Part shown: one piece after another, positions 34,098-43,060 of the stretch
Layout: every line of letters begins with the position of its first letter
Numbering within the stretch: position 1 is the stretch's first letter
NCBI RefSeq assembly: GCF_016820555.1
Contig: NZ_JADHDW010000010.1
Location: 62,001 to 126,000, forward strand
Length of the DNA: 64,000 nt
Direction of reading: 5' to 3'
Source of the DNA: Bacillus sp. REN10
GTDB taxonomy: Bacteria > Bacillota > Bacilli > Bacillales > Domibacillaceae
The notes under the pieces: generated by a model
What the model saw: only the letters and a program-made list of their open reading frames with translations
Database searches by the model: none
What the model was told of the DNA's origin: nothing
Position numbers and translations under genes: made by a program

Positions 34098-36995
34098 ATG
34101 GGAAGTTTTATTCATAATTTAGAAGCGTCGTTACATACTGGGTTTATTAATCAACAGTCAAGCCAAATAGGAAATTATCGTCCGAAGTTATTGGTTAATA
34201 ATGTGCAAAAAAATGAATATGTTTTAACTTCTTTACTAGAGGAATTAGATCATTGCCAATCCTTTTTATTTTCGGTTGCTTTCATTACAGAAAGCGGATT
34301 AGCGACATTAAAGTCTCATTTTCTTGATTTGAAGAGAAAAGGTGTGAGCGGGCGCATTTTAACGTCGACATTTTTACAATTCAATCAGCCGAAAGTGTTT
34401 CGCGAGCTGATGAAAATTAGCAATGTAGAGGTTCGCTTAACGAATGTCAAAGGATTTCACTCAAAGGGATATATTTTCACTCATGACCATTATTATTCCT
34501 TAATTGTAGGCAGTTCCAATTTAACGGCTCATGCTTTAAAAGTGAACTACGAATGGAACGTCAAGCTCACTTCTCATGAGAATGGAGAAATTGTTCATCA
34601 TTTTAAGCAGCAATTTGAAGATGTGTGGCAGCAGTCGGATATTTTGACCGAGCAATGGATTGAAGAGTATGAAAAAATATATCAGCAGCAAGCGAATAAA
34701 CGATTAGCGGAACAAGTAATTGAAGGGCCACCTGCTTATCAAACGAATGCGATCGAAGAGGCTTTACGAATTCAGCCGAATAATATGCAGAAAGCGGCAT
34801 TGGAGCAAATCGCCCAATTGCGAGCAACAGGTGAGAAAAAGGGACTAGTTATTTCTGCCACTGGTACCGGGAAAACGTATCTTTCGGCGTTTGATGTAAG
34901 AAGGTTTGCACCCAAACGGATGTTGTTTATTGTGCATCGTGAACAAATTTTACATAAAGCAAAAGCGGATTTTCAAAAGGTATTAGGCGGCGCAGATCAG
35001 GACTTTGGTATTTTATCGGGCACGAATAAAGCTACCGAGGCAAAGTATTTATTTGCAACGATCCAGACGATTTCAAAAGAAAATTATTTAGCTTCATTTG
35101 ATCGTGAAGCGTTTGATTATGTGCTAATTGATGAAGTACATAAGGCGGGAGCTAAGTCCTATCAGCGTGTCATTGATTATTTTCAGCCAAAGTTTTTAAT
35201 TGGGATGACGGCTACACCTGAACGGTCAGATGACTTTAATATTTATTCATTATTTGACTATAACATTGCCTATGAAATTCGTTTGCAGGAAGCGTTAGAG
35301 GAAGATATGTTATGTCCGTTCCACTATTTTGGTGTTACCGACTTCCGCTTTAATGGGGAGCTTATTGATGATGCGACAATTTTATCACGGCTTGTGACAG
35401 AAGAAAGGGTGCAACATCTAGTCGAGAAGATCGAATACTATGGATTTTCTGGAGAAACTGTGAAAGGGCTCATTTTTTGCAGTAGAAAACAAGAAGCTGA
35501 GCAGCTCTCAGCGAAATTAAATGATCTGGGTTATCGGACTGTTGCTTTAACAGGCGATCATTCTCAAGAGGAACGTGAACAACGAGTAATTGAATTAGAA
35601 AATGGAAATCTTGACTATATTTTAACAGTAGATATTTTTAATGAAGGAATCGACATTCCGAGCATTAATCAAGTCGTAATGTTAAGGCAAACACAATCGA
35701 GTATTGTCTTCATTCAGCAGCTTGGTCGTGGTCTTCGTAAACACGCATCGAAGCACTATGTGACGATCATTGATTTTATCGGAAACTATAAAAATAACTA
35801 CTTGATCCCTGTAGCATTGTCAGGCGATCGCACACAAAATAAAGACAATATTCGCCGAAAAACGATGGATACGAGTTATATTAAAGGGGTTTCGACGATT
35901 CATTTTGAAGAAATTGCGAAAAAACAAATTTTGCAATCGATTAGTGAAAGCCGCTTAACCAAATTGGCAATGTTAAGGGAAGCGTTTGTGGAACTGAAGA
36001 ATCGGTTAGGAAAAGTGCCTTTATTATATGATTTTATCGTGAATCACTCCATTGACCCGTTAGTCATCGTGAATGAGCATGGAAGTTATTATCAATTTTT
36101 GACGAAAATAAAAGAGGATACGCCAGTCATATCAGCCTATGAAAATCAGGTGTTAACGATGTTGTCGCAAGAAGTGTTAGGTGGCAAACGGAGACATGAA
36201 TTGATTTTATTACAGATGCTGCTAGAGGAGGATGAAGTCGATTTTCAATCGTACCTCTCCCGTTTGCAGGAACAGCAATGCCCGACAGGTGAAGCAGTTA
36301 TTCGTTCGGTTCATCGCTTATTTGAGTTATCCTTCTTTACGCAAAGCCAGCAGAAAAAATATGGACAACAGCCGGTGATTGAATGTACGGAAGGTCAAAA
36401 ATATCTTTTTGCTTCAGAAATGCAGACAAGTTTAAGAAAAAATATATTTTTCAAGAACATGGTTGAAGATATTGTTAAATGCGGGTTCGAGAATAATAAA
36501 AAGTACCGTAATGATGAACCGTTCACTTTGTATGAAAAATATTCAAGAAAAGATGCCTGTAAGCTATTAAATTGGGAAAATGATGAGAGTTCTACTGTAT
36601 ATGGTTATAAAACGAAGTATCAATCTTGCATCATATTTGTCACTTATCATAAACAAGAAGTTGAGGCTAGTGTGGATTATGGGGATGAATTGTTAAATCC
36701 GGAGTTGTTCAAATGGTACACAAGAAGCAATCGGACGCTACAGTCAAAAGAAGTACAAACGATTATCGAAGCAGAAAAGAGCGGCATCGATATTCATATT
36801 TTCGTGAAGAAAGATGATGACGAAGGACGGGATTTTTATTATTTAGGACAAGCCCTCCCTGACCCTGCCAGCATTGAGCAAACAACGATGAAGGACAAGC
36901 ATGATAAAGAGATTCCCGTCGTTCATATGAATTTGGTGCTGGAGCAACCCGTGCCGCATCAGCTGTATCATTATATTAAAAGTGACGATCAATAA
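34098..36995 (+). CDS. PLD-like / SF2 helicase / DUF3427 multidomain protein
   Basis: A 965-residue cytoplasmic protein with three parts. Residues 1-200 form a phospholipase-D-like region with HSKGYIF (near 121) and GSSNLT (near 137), the HxK and GSxN elements of PLD-type nucleases. Residues 230-560 form an SF2 helicase: Walker A SATGTGKT (253-260), DEVH (near 345), MTATPER and QQLGRGLRKH (motif VI). Residues 600-965 match the DUF3427 region (KKYRNDEPFTLYEKYSRKDA, GYKTKYQSCIIFVTYHK). This architecture occurs in scattered bacteria and has a DNA-processing or defence flavour, but no firm function is known. Only one HKD is visible, so dimerisation would be needed for nuclease activity. Confidence 0.85.
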   Translation: MGSFIHNLEASLHTGFINQQSSQIGNYRPKLLVNNVQKNEYVLTSLLEELDHCQSFLFSVAFITESGLATLKSHFLDLKRKGVSGRILTSTFLQFNQPKVFRELMKISNVEVRLTNVKGFHSKGYIFTHDHYYSLIVGSSNLTAHALKVNYEWNVKLTSHENGEIVHHFKQQFEDVWQQSDILTEQWIEEYEKIYQQQANKRLAEQVIEGPPAYQTNAIEEALRIQPNNMQKAALEQIAQLRATGEKKGLVISATGTGKTYLSAFDVRRFAPKRMLFIVHREQILHKAKADFQKVLGGADQDFGILSGTNKATEAKYLFATIQTISKENYLASFDREAFDYVLIDEVHKAGAKSYQRVIDYFQPKFLIGMTATPERSDDFNIYSLFDYNIAYEIRLQEALEEDMLCPFHYFGVTDFRFNGELIDDATILSRLVTEERVQHLVEKIEYYGFSGETVKGLIFCSRKQEAEQLSAKLNDLGYRTVALTGDHSQEEREQRVIELENGNLDYILTVDIFNEGIDIPSINQVVMLRQTQSSIVFIQQLGRGLRKHASKHYVTIIDFIGNYKNNYLIPVALSGDRTQNKDNIRRKTMDTSYIKGVSTIHFEEIAKKQILQSISESRLTKLAMLREAFVELKNRLGKVPLLYDFIVNHSIDPLVIVNEHGSYYQFLTKIKEDTPVISAYENQVLTMLSQEVLGGKRRHELILLQMLLEEDEVDFQSYLSRLQEQQCPTGEAVIRSVHRLFELSFFTQSQQKKYGQQPVIECTEGQKYLFASEMQTSLRKNIFFKNMVEDIVKCGFENNKKYRNDEPFTLYEKYSRKDACKLLNWENDESSTVYGYKTKYQSCIIFVTYHKQEVEASVDYGDELLNPELFKWYTRSNRTLQSKEVQTIIEAEKSGIDIHIFVKKDDDEGRDFYYLGQALPDPASIEQTTMKDKHDKEIPVVHMNLVLEQPVPHQLYHYIKSDDQ

Positions 36996-37006
36996 ATGGA
37001 TGGGAG

Positions 37007-38239
37007 ATGCAAACAGTGAATCCGCCTAAAGAGGGCATTAAAGAAAATTTGCTTCAATTTCTTTTGTTAGTAGTCATTAATCTATTTGTCGGTTCGATGG
37101 TAGGAATTGAGAGAACGGTGTTACCGATCGTAGGTGAGGAGCAGTTTGGGTTAGCTTCTACCAGCGCTGCTCTTTCTTTTATCATTAGTTTTGGTTTTTC
37201 CAAGGCTGTGGTTAATTATTTTGCCGGACAAATTGCGGATCGGTTGGGCAGAAAAAAGGTTCTTTTGATTGGGTGGGCAATAGGATTATTTGTACCGTTA
37301 TTGATTATTTTTGCCCATGCATGGTGGGTGATTGTGTTGGCGAATATCTTACTAGGAATCAATCAAGGGCTCACTTGGTCGATGACTGTGAATATGAAAA
37401 TTGATTTGGCTAAAGCGAATCAAAGAGGAACAGCGGTTGGTTTGAATGAGTTTGCTGGTTATTCAGGTGTAGCCATCATGGCCGCCGTTTCGGGTTATGT
37501 TGCTTCATCGTATTCGCTGCGGCCAGAACCTTTTTATTTAGGAATTGCTATCGTGATCGTGGGGATTGTTTTATCTTTTGCTGTGAAGGACACGAGCCAC
37601 CATGTTAAAGCGCAAATTCAAAGCGATGCTACTCGACCGTTTTCTTCTAAGGAAGTATTTCAGTTAACGACTTGGAAGGATAAGAACCTTTCAAGTATTA
37701 GTTTTGCTGGATTAGCAACCAATTTAAAAGATGGAATGGTATGGGGGCTTTTTCCCATATACTTTACAACTGTAGGTTTACATGTTAGTCAAATCGGAAC
37801 AATTGTTGCCTTGTACCCAGCATCATGGGGATTTTTTCAGCTAGTAACAGGAGTATGGAGCGATAAGATCGGGCGGAAAAAATTGATTGTTTCTGGTATG
37901 TGGATACAGGCTTTTGCTATTTGGCTCATCTTATTTGTTCATCATTTTTCTTTGTGGATAGTGGGAGCCATTCTTTTAGGTTTGGGTACCGCAATGGTCT
38001 ATCCTACGTTGCAAGCAGCTGTTAGTGATGTTGCTTTACCGAACTGGAGAGCATCCGCAATGGGGGTTTATCGTTTTTGGAGAGATTGTGGGTATGCAGT
38101 GGGTGCGTTAACGGCTGGTGTGATTACAGATGTAATGGGGGTTTCTTGGGCTATTGGACTAGTCGCTTTACTTCCTTTCATCGCCGGAGTCAATGCGAGT
38201 TGGCGCATGAATGAAACGTTACGAAAAGTGAAACAATGA
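37007..38239 (+). CDS. MFS transporter
   Basis: A 410-residue major facilitator with twelve predicted helices. The motif-A loop GQIADRLGRKKVLL lies between helices 2 and 3 and a second copy GVWSDKIGRKKLIV between helices 8 and 9. The ATG is 11 bp after the helicase stop behind TGGGAGA, so it is likely in the same transcript. The substrate is unknown; drug or metabolite efflux is possible. Confidence 0.88.
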   Translation: MQTVNPPKEGIKENLLQFLLLVVINLFVGSMVGIERTVLPIVGEEQFGLASTSAALSFIISFGFSKAVVNYFAGQIADRLGRKKVLLIGWAIGLFVPLLIIFAHAWWVIVLANILLGINQGLTWSMTVNMKIDLAKANQRGTAVGLNEFAGYSGVAIMAAVSGYVASSYSLRPEPFYLGIAIVIVGIVLSFAVKDTSHHVKAQIQSDATRPFSSKEVFQLTTWKDKNLSSISFAGLATNLKDGMVWGLFPIYFTTVGLHVSQIGTIVALYPASWGFFQLVTGVWSDKIGRKKLIVSGMWIQAFAIWLILFVHHFSLWIVGAILLGLGTAMVYPTLQAAVSDVALPNWRASAMGVYRFWRDCGYAVGALTAGVITDVMGVSWAIGLVALLPFIAGVNASWRMNETLRKVKQ

Positions 38240-38255
38240 AAGGATACTTAAAAGT

Positions 38256-38304
38256 AAAAAACCTAGGCATTCCCTCAATAGTAGGCGGGGCCTAGGCTTT
38301 ATTT
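38256..38304. terminator. Shared terminator between the MFS and DUF2639 genes
   Basis: CCTAGGC (38262-38268) pairs with GCCTAGG (38290-38296). An A-run precedes and a T-rich tract follows, so it can work both ways. It overlaps the stop codon of the leftward small gene. Confidence 0.7.
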
Positions 38305-38454
38305 TATTTTCAGTTCTTTTTGTTCCACAAGCTGAAGATAGAGATTACGCACCACATGAGTTTTGTATGTTTCTAGCTTTCGTCCTTCCAGCTTTGTGAT
38401 GTTGGCTTGTTTTAGTTGTTGAATAAACCAGCCTTTAGAATATAAATGAGCCAT
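38299..38454 (-). CDS. Small DUF2639 (YflJ-like) protein, 51 residues
   Basis: A 51-codon gene starting MAHLYSKGWFIQQLKQANIT and containing RKLETYKTHVVRNLY, which matches my memory of the short DUF2639/YflJ family of Bacillus. GGAGGAGG lies about 10 bp before the ATG, a very strong ribosome binding site. The function is unknown. It lies just after the DsbA/SpxH-like gene on the same strand, 70 bp downstream. Confidence 0.75.
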   Translation of the reverse strand: MAHLYSKGWFIQQLKQANITKLEGRKLETYKTHVVRNLYLQLVEQKELKIK

Positions 38455-38524
38455 AAAGAAATTCCTCCTCCATCATGGGTTAACATCAATATATGGAGGA
38501 GTCGTAAAAGAAGTGCTTGTTACA

Positions 38525-39442
38525 TTATCCTTTTTCGATATACATTTCTCCCATGACTTCTTTTAATCGGTATTTATCAGTATTCAGATCTTTTTCGATA
38601 AATGATTTGACTTGATTTTGTTCTAAATCGTACATGACTTCTAGTTCTTTCGAAAATAGCCGCTCTTCTTTTTCGAGAAGGTGAGAGAGGGAAGGAAGCG
38701 GCTTAGGTTGCAGCTCATTCGTCTCTAGTGCTTGCATGAGCCCTTTTACGTAATAATCCAGCGGCCGGGCTCCAACAATTTTGATACCTTTGTTCTCTTC
38801 GTTTACGATAATGATCGTTGGAAATCCGCGTACACCAAGCGACGCAGCAAGTGCAAAGTCTTGGTCTAACAACTGCTGTCCTATTGTTTGTTCAGCTTTC
38901 TCGATAACCGTTTCGCCATCAAGCCCGATTTGATTGACAATATCCATCAATATTTGTTTTTCCCCGATATTTTGGTTAAAGGCAAAGACGGCTTCTCGTG
39001 CTCGGCGTAAATACATGTTAGCCAGTTGTTCATCCTTTTGCTGGATGATTTTAAATACACGAGAAGCTGGATAAGAGGATTGTATGGGATTATTTAGCCA
39101 TAAGGAACCATCAATCGGCATCCGAGAATGTTCTCCGACTTCCTTCCAATGATCAGCTACATCGGCCGGACGACCAATTCTATTTTTTACATCAGCAAAT
39201 CCATCCCATCCTTTGAGTAATCCACCCATCACTGTGTGCATCGTAAAGTAGTGCCCATATTGCTTTTCTACTCGGCGCAAAACGGGTTCAAGCGCCCAGC
39301 AGTGGGAGCAAATCGGATCGGTCACATAGTAAAGTGTGATCTTTTTTTGTGGTGGACTCAAATCAATCATTTCGATCGTGTCTTCTCCAACTTCTCCGCA
39401 TACCCCTGTTTCTAAATCGCAAATCATTTTATCGTTATTCAT
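38525..39442 (-). CDS. DsbA-family thioredoxin-like protein, SpxH (YjbH)-related
   Basis: A 305-residue cytoplasmic protein (no signal peptide) with a CxxC centre Cys45-SH-Cys48 in DPICSHCWALEPV. A long helical insert follows, then a cis-Pro loop GVRGFPTIIIV near residue 200 and a C-terminal helical extension. This is the layout of the ClpXP adaptor SpxH/YjbH and related FrnE-like DsbA proteins. If SpxH-like, it would deliver the redox regulator Spx to ClpXP. A simple disulfide isomerase is the alternative. ATG follows GGGGGA. Confidence 0.72.
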   Translation of the reverse strand: MNNDKMICDLETGVCGEVGEDTIEMIDLSPPQKKITLYYVTDPICSHCWALEPVLRRVEKQYGHYFTMHTVMGGLLKGWDGFADVKNRIGRPADVADHWKEVGEHSRMPIDGSLWLNNPIQSSYPASRVFKIIQQKDEQLANMYLRRAREAVFAFNQNIGEKQILMDIVNQIGLDGETVIEKAEQTIGQQLLDQDFALAASLGVRGFPTIIIVNEENKGIKIVGARPLDYYVKGLMQALETNELQPKPLPSLSHLLEKEERLFSKELEVMYDLEQNQVKSFIEKDLNTDKYRLKEVMGEMYIEKG

Positions 39443-39651
39443 ATAAAATCCCCCTATTCATTGATTTTATATTGCCCTGTCTTTGTTGAAATTTAGCTAT
39501 TGAGCCATAAAAGTAAAAATCATCTCTTTGTATAAATATTGTACTTAGTATCAAAAATATATCAAGTGTGGAAACTTATATTAAAATAATTCCGATAAAA
39601 CTAATAGTATTTATTGACTTAATTAAATTTATTTTGTAGGATATAAATTAA

Positions 39652-39669
39652 ATTGACTGACTAGTCAAT
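39652..39669. promoter_or_regulatory. Candidate TetR-family operator
   Basis: ATTGACT-GACT-AGTCAAT is a perfect 7-4-7 inverted repeat 17 bp before the TetR start codon. It lies just after a weak promoter (TTGACT 39613-39618, 17-bp spacer, TAGGAT). Autoregulation by the downstream TetR protein is likely. Confidence 0.65.
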
Positions 39670-39685
39670 CGTGAGGGGGAAAGAG

Positions 39686-40306
39686 ATGGGTGAAGTTGGT
39701 CAAAGTGGAGATCGGCGAGAGCAGATTTTACAAATTTCTTTGCAATTATTTGCTAGCCGGGGCTATCATAAGACAAAAATTTCCGATATCGTCAGTGAAG
39801 CTGGAGTGGCTCAAGGGACTTTTTACTGGTATTTCAAAAGTAAGGAAGCAATTGCCCTAGAAATTATTCATAAGGGAAGGCAAAGTTTATTAGAAGTTGT
39901 GTCGCAAGGGTATCGTCAATCGCCTGGAACGGTGCAAGATACGGTAAGAGCCTCTGAGCGTTTATTTGAGTGTTTGTTTTTGTTCTCGCGGGATAACAGA
40001 TTTTTTATGGAGATTTTACTAGGGGGCATGGAAAGTGAAGCTTCTATTCACAAAGCCATTATGGAAACCCGCCTTCAAGTAGAGGAAGCCTTTAAGAAAA
40101 ATATTGAGCGAGCGATTGAGTTTGGGATTTTGCCAAATAATGATCCTGCCATCCAATCGGCGTTATTAGTCAGCTTGCTGGAAGGAATTTTATCGAAATG
40201 GCTGTTTGGGCCAATTACCACTCATTCCAACTTGCATCAAAAAACAGCGAAAGAGCTGGCGAGGGAAGTTGTTCGCTTTGAATTTTTCGGATTATTAGGA
40301 ATATAG
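39686..40306 (+). CDS. TetR/AcrR-family transcriptional regulator
   Basis: A 206-residue regulator with an N-terminal TetR helix-turn-helix (residues 10-57: REQILQISLQLFASRGYHK then TKISDIVSEAGVAQGTFYWY) and an all-helical ligand domain. I use ATG 39686 because GAGGGGG lies 7 bp before it; the GTG at 39671 precedes that site. It is 16 bp ahead of the amino-acid ABC genes on the same strand and probably represses the whole cluster through the 39652-39669 site. Confidence 0.9.
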   Translation: MGEVGQSGDRREQILQISLQLFASRGYHKTKISDIVSEAGVAQGTFYWYFKSKEAIALEIIHKGRQSLLEVVSQGYRQSPGTVQDTVRASERLFECLFLFSRDNRFFMEILLGGMESEASIHKAIMETRLQVEEAFKKNIERAIEFGILPNNDPAIQSALLVSLLEGILSKWLFGPITTHSNLHQKTAKELAREVVRFEFFGLLGI

Positions 40307-40322
40307 AAAAGAGGAGAATACG

Positions 40323-41153
40323 ATGAAGAAAAATATAGTTCACTTGATCATCTTGCTTGTTGTTTTTGCGGCATTACTTAGTGCTTGCAGCTCGGACAAG
40401 TCAAAAGACAAAGACGCGAAGGAAGAAGGTCAAGAGAGTTTATTGAACCAAATTAAAGAAGAAGGCAAATTGAAAGTTGGTTTAATGGGTACTTACCCTC
40501 CATACAACTTTTTAAATGATCAAAAAGAAATGGATGGTTTTGATGCGGATATTGCTAAAGAAGTAGCGAAGCGATTAGGAGTAAAGGTTGAATTTGTGGC
40601 ACAGGAATTCTCTGGAATGATCGCCGGTTTACAAACGGAAAAGTTCGATGCAGTGATTAGCCAAATGACAATTACCGATGAGCGCAAAAAGCAAATGGAC
40701 TTTTCTGATCCATACATTACGAATCATGTGAAGGTGATTGTTGCGGAAAATAATAATGACATTAAGACGGTAAAAGATTTTCAAGGAAAAGACATTGGCG
40801 TGGGCTTAGGAACAAATGATGAAACGTATCTTCGCACAAAATTGTTGCCAGAAGTTGGAGAGTTCAATATTAAAACATATGATGATGTTATTACCTCATT
40901 AAAAGATTTAGATGCGGGTCGTATTGATGCAACGATTAACAATATTTATGCGATTAAACCAGTGGTTGAGAAGAACGGCTTCAAAATTAAAGCAGTTGGT
41001 GAGCCGGTTAAATCTGATCAAGCGGGTATTGCGGTTCGTAAAGGCAATGAAGATCTTGTGAAAGAGTTGAATAAAATTTTGTCAGATATGAAAGCAGATG
41101 GCACATATAAAGAAATTTATGTGAAATGGTTTGGGGAAGAACCGACAGAATAA
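40323..41153 (+). CDS. Amino-acid ABC transporter substrate-binding lipoprotein
   Basis: A 276-residue lipoprotein with a lipobox LLSAC (modified Cys22). The family-3 solute-binding fold begins KLKVGLMGTYPPYNF, then GFDADIAKEVAKRLG, FDAVISQMTITDERK and MDFSDPY, typical of polar amino-acid or opine receptors. First of three ABC genes; cystine, arginine or another polar amino acid are possible ligands. ATG follows GAGGAG. Confidence 0.92.
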   Translation: MKKNIVHLIILLVVFAALLSACSSDKSKDKDAKEEGQESLLNQIKEEGKLKVGLMGTYPPYNFLNDQKEMDGFDADIAKEVAKRLGVKVEFVAQEFSGMIAGLQTEKFDAVISQMTITDERKKQMDFSDPYITNHVKVIVAENNNDIKTVKDFQGKDIGVGLGTNDETYLRTKLLPEVGEFNIKTYDDVITSLKDLDAGRIDATINNIYAIKPVVEKNGFKIKAVGEPVKSDQAGIAVRKGNEDLVKELNKILSDMKADGTYKEIYVKWFGEEPTE

Positions 41154-41172
41154 GAAAGGACCATCGTAAATA

Positions 41173-41817
41173 ATGGATCTTGTATTAGATAATCTGACCT
41201 TTTTATTAAAAGGAGCGTATTATACGCTCCTTATCACCATTGTATCGATGTTTTTTGGCTCGATTATAGCCGTTATTACCGCAATTGCGAGACTAAAAGG
41301 AAATCGGCTAATTCGATGGATCGCCCGTGCCTACGTATCGATTATTCGTGGGACACCAACGCTGGTGCAAATCGTTATCGTTTATTACGGGTTAGTCGAT
41401 TATGGAATCCGGCTAGACCCACTGCCAGCAGCTTTTATTGCCTTAAGCATTAGTATCGGTGCTTATTTATCGGAAACGTTACGCGGAGCGATTCAATCGA
41501 TTCCGAAAGGGCAAATGGAAGCCGCTTATGCATCCGGAATGACGCCTTTTCAGACAATGAGAAGAATCATTTTACCGCAAGCTATTCGAGTCGCCATTCC
41601 GCCAGCTGGAAATACCTTTATTGGAATGTTAAAAGAAACGTCGCTTGTGTCGGTCATTACTGTCACTGAATTATTGCGTTCAGCCCAGCTTTTAATCGCC
41701 CAGTATTATGTGTATATGCCTTTTTATTTAGCCATTGCAGTGATGTATTGGGTGATGAGCACAGGCTTCTCCTTTTTCCTTGAAAGATTGGAAAAGCGTC
41801 TATCAATTTATGAATAA
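41173..41817 (+). CDS. Amino-acid ABC transporter permease
   Basis: A 214-residue HisM/ArtM-type permease with about five helices. It has the ATPase-contact EAA loop [22 protein letters not shown] near residues 117-137. It lies between the receptor and ATPase genes with 19- and 14-bp gaps. Confidence 0.92.
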   Translation: MDLVLDNLTFLLKGAYYTLLITIVSMFFGSIIAVITAIARLKGNRLIRWIARAYVSIIRGTPTLVQIVIVYYGLVDYGIRLDPLPAAFIALSISIGAYLSETLRGAIQSIPKGQMEAAYASGMTPFQTMRRIILPQAIRVAIPPAGNTFIGMLKETSLVSVITVTELLRSAQLLIAQYYVYMPFYLAIAVMYWVMSTGFSFFLERLEKRLSIYE

Positions 41818-41831
41818 ATGGGAGTTTTCTT

Positions 41832-42569
41832 ATGATTAACATTAAAGGATTGTCAAAAAGCTTTAACGGACAAGAAGTGTTAAAGGGAATTGATTTGACA
41901 GTAGCTGCGGGAGAGGTTGTTGCGATTTTAGGCCCCAGCGGTTCAGGGAAAAGCACCCTCCTTCGTTGTATTAACGGGTTAGAAGAGATGACGAGCGGTC
42001 AAATACAAGTCAATGATCTTTTGCTGGCAATTGCACAATCGAAAAAAGAGCAGAAACAGACGATTCGTGATATACGAATGCATACAGGGATGGTATTTCA
42101 GCAGTTTAATTTATATCCTCATAAAACGGCGCTTGGCAATGTCATCGAAGCTTTGATGACAGTGAAGAAAATGGAGAAGCAAGCGGCGATTCAGAGGGGA
42201 GAAAAATTGCTTGCCCGGGTAGGATTATTAGAGAAAAAGGATAGCTATCCATCCCGGTTATCAGGTGGACAGCAGCAGAGGGTGGCGATTTCACGAGCGT
42301 TAGCGATGGAGCCAGAAGTCATGCTATTTGATGAACCGACTTCAGCTCTTGATCCAGAGCTTGTCGATGAAGTACTAGCCGTTATTAAAGAGCTTGCACA
42401 AGAGGGAATGACGATGCTGATTGTGACACACGAAATGCAATTCGCTCGTGAGGTAGCCGATCGGATCATTTTCATGGCAGATGGTGTCATTGTGGAAGAA
42501 GCAAAACCAGAACGATTTTTTACCAATCCGCAAACGGAGCGGGCGAAGAAATTTTTGAAAATGATGTAA
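41832..42569 (+). CDS. Amino-acid ABC transporter ATP-binding protein
   Basis: A 245-residue GlnQ/ArtP-type ATPase. Walker [10 protein letters not shown] is near residues 35-43, the Q-loop in [10 protein letters not shown], the signature LSGGQQQR near 140 and Walker [16 protein letters not shown] next. A short insert ([15 protein letters not shown]) precedes the Q-loop. It is the third component of the importer. Confidence 0.93.
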   Translation: MINIKGLSKSFNGQEVLKGIDLTVAAGEVVAILGPSGSGKSTLLRCINGLEEMTSGQIQVNDLLLAIAQSKKEQKQTIRDIRMHTGMVFQQFNLYPHKTALGNVIEALMTVKKMEKQAAIQRGEKLLARVGLLEKKDSYPSRLSGGQQQRVAISRALAMEPEVMLFDEPTSALDPELVDEVLAVIKELAQEGMTMLIVTHEMQFAREVADRIIFMADGVIVEEAKPERFFTNPQTERAKKFLKMM

Positions 42570-42585
42570 AAGAGGGAGATAGGAA

Positions 42586-43014
42586 ATGAAAGTACATACA
42601 AAATGGCAAGGACAGCGTGCCTTTACTTCAGTCGGAGATTCAGGCTATTCGGTGGAAATGGATGCGACGGAAGCTTACGGCGGGGCTGGAAAAGGGTCGA
42701 CGCCAACAGAGCTGTTATTAAGTGCATTAGCAGGCTGTATTGGCATTGATGTGACGATGATTTTAAAGCCGCATCTATCCTTGATTGATAAGCTTGAAAT
42801 TGAAACGGATGGAACAAGAAAAGAGGAGCTTCCGAAAGGGTTCACTTCGATCAATGTTACGTTTATCATTGATGGGGCAATTGATAGTAAAAAGATTTGG
42901 CGAGCAATTGATCTTGGAAAAGAAAAATATTGTGCCGTATCCGATTCTTTAAAAGCAGATGTTACTTTTCATTTGATTCTAAATGGAGAAAAACAAGAGC
43001 AGCTGCAACAATAA
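42586..43014 (+). CDS. OsmC/Ohr-like family protein
   Basis: A 142-residue OsmC-fold protein. The redox cysteines are Cys51 in LSALAGCIGID and Cys116 in KYCAVSDSLKA, the two positions used by OsmC/YhfA thiol peroxidases. GGAGKGSTPTELLLSALAG is a family landmark. It follows the ABC ATPase by 16 bp and ends before the terminator, so it appears to be part of the transporter operon. A role in peroxide or persulfide handling tied to uptake of a thiol amino acid is a guess. Confidence 0.85.
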   Translation: MKVHTKWQGQRAFTSVGDSGYSVEMDATEAYGGAGKGSTPTELLLSALAGCIGIDVTMILKPHLSLIDKLEIETDGTRKEELPKGFTSINVTFIIDGAIDSKKIWRAIDLGKEKYCAVSDSLKADVTFHLILNGEKQEQLQQ

Positions 43015-43060
43015 AAACGATCAGTTAGGAAAGGCTTTCTCCTAACTGATCGTTTTTTTT
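43015..43060. terminator. Terminator between osmC-like and MFS genes
   Basis: A perfect stem of about 15 bp, AACGATCAGTTAGGA with TCCTAACTGATCGTT, is followed by nine T residues. It overlaps the C-terminal codons of the convergent MFS gene. Confidence 0.9.

Noticed and set aside
34098-36995. Type I or type III restriction subunit
   Set aside because: There is no adjacent modification or specificity gene; the domain order PLD, SF2 helicase, DUF3427 differs from HsdR and Res proteins.
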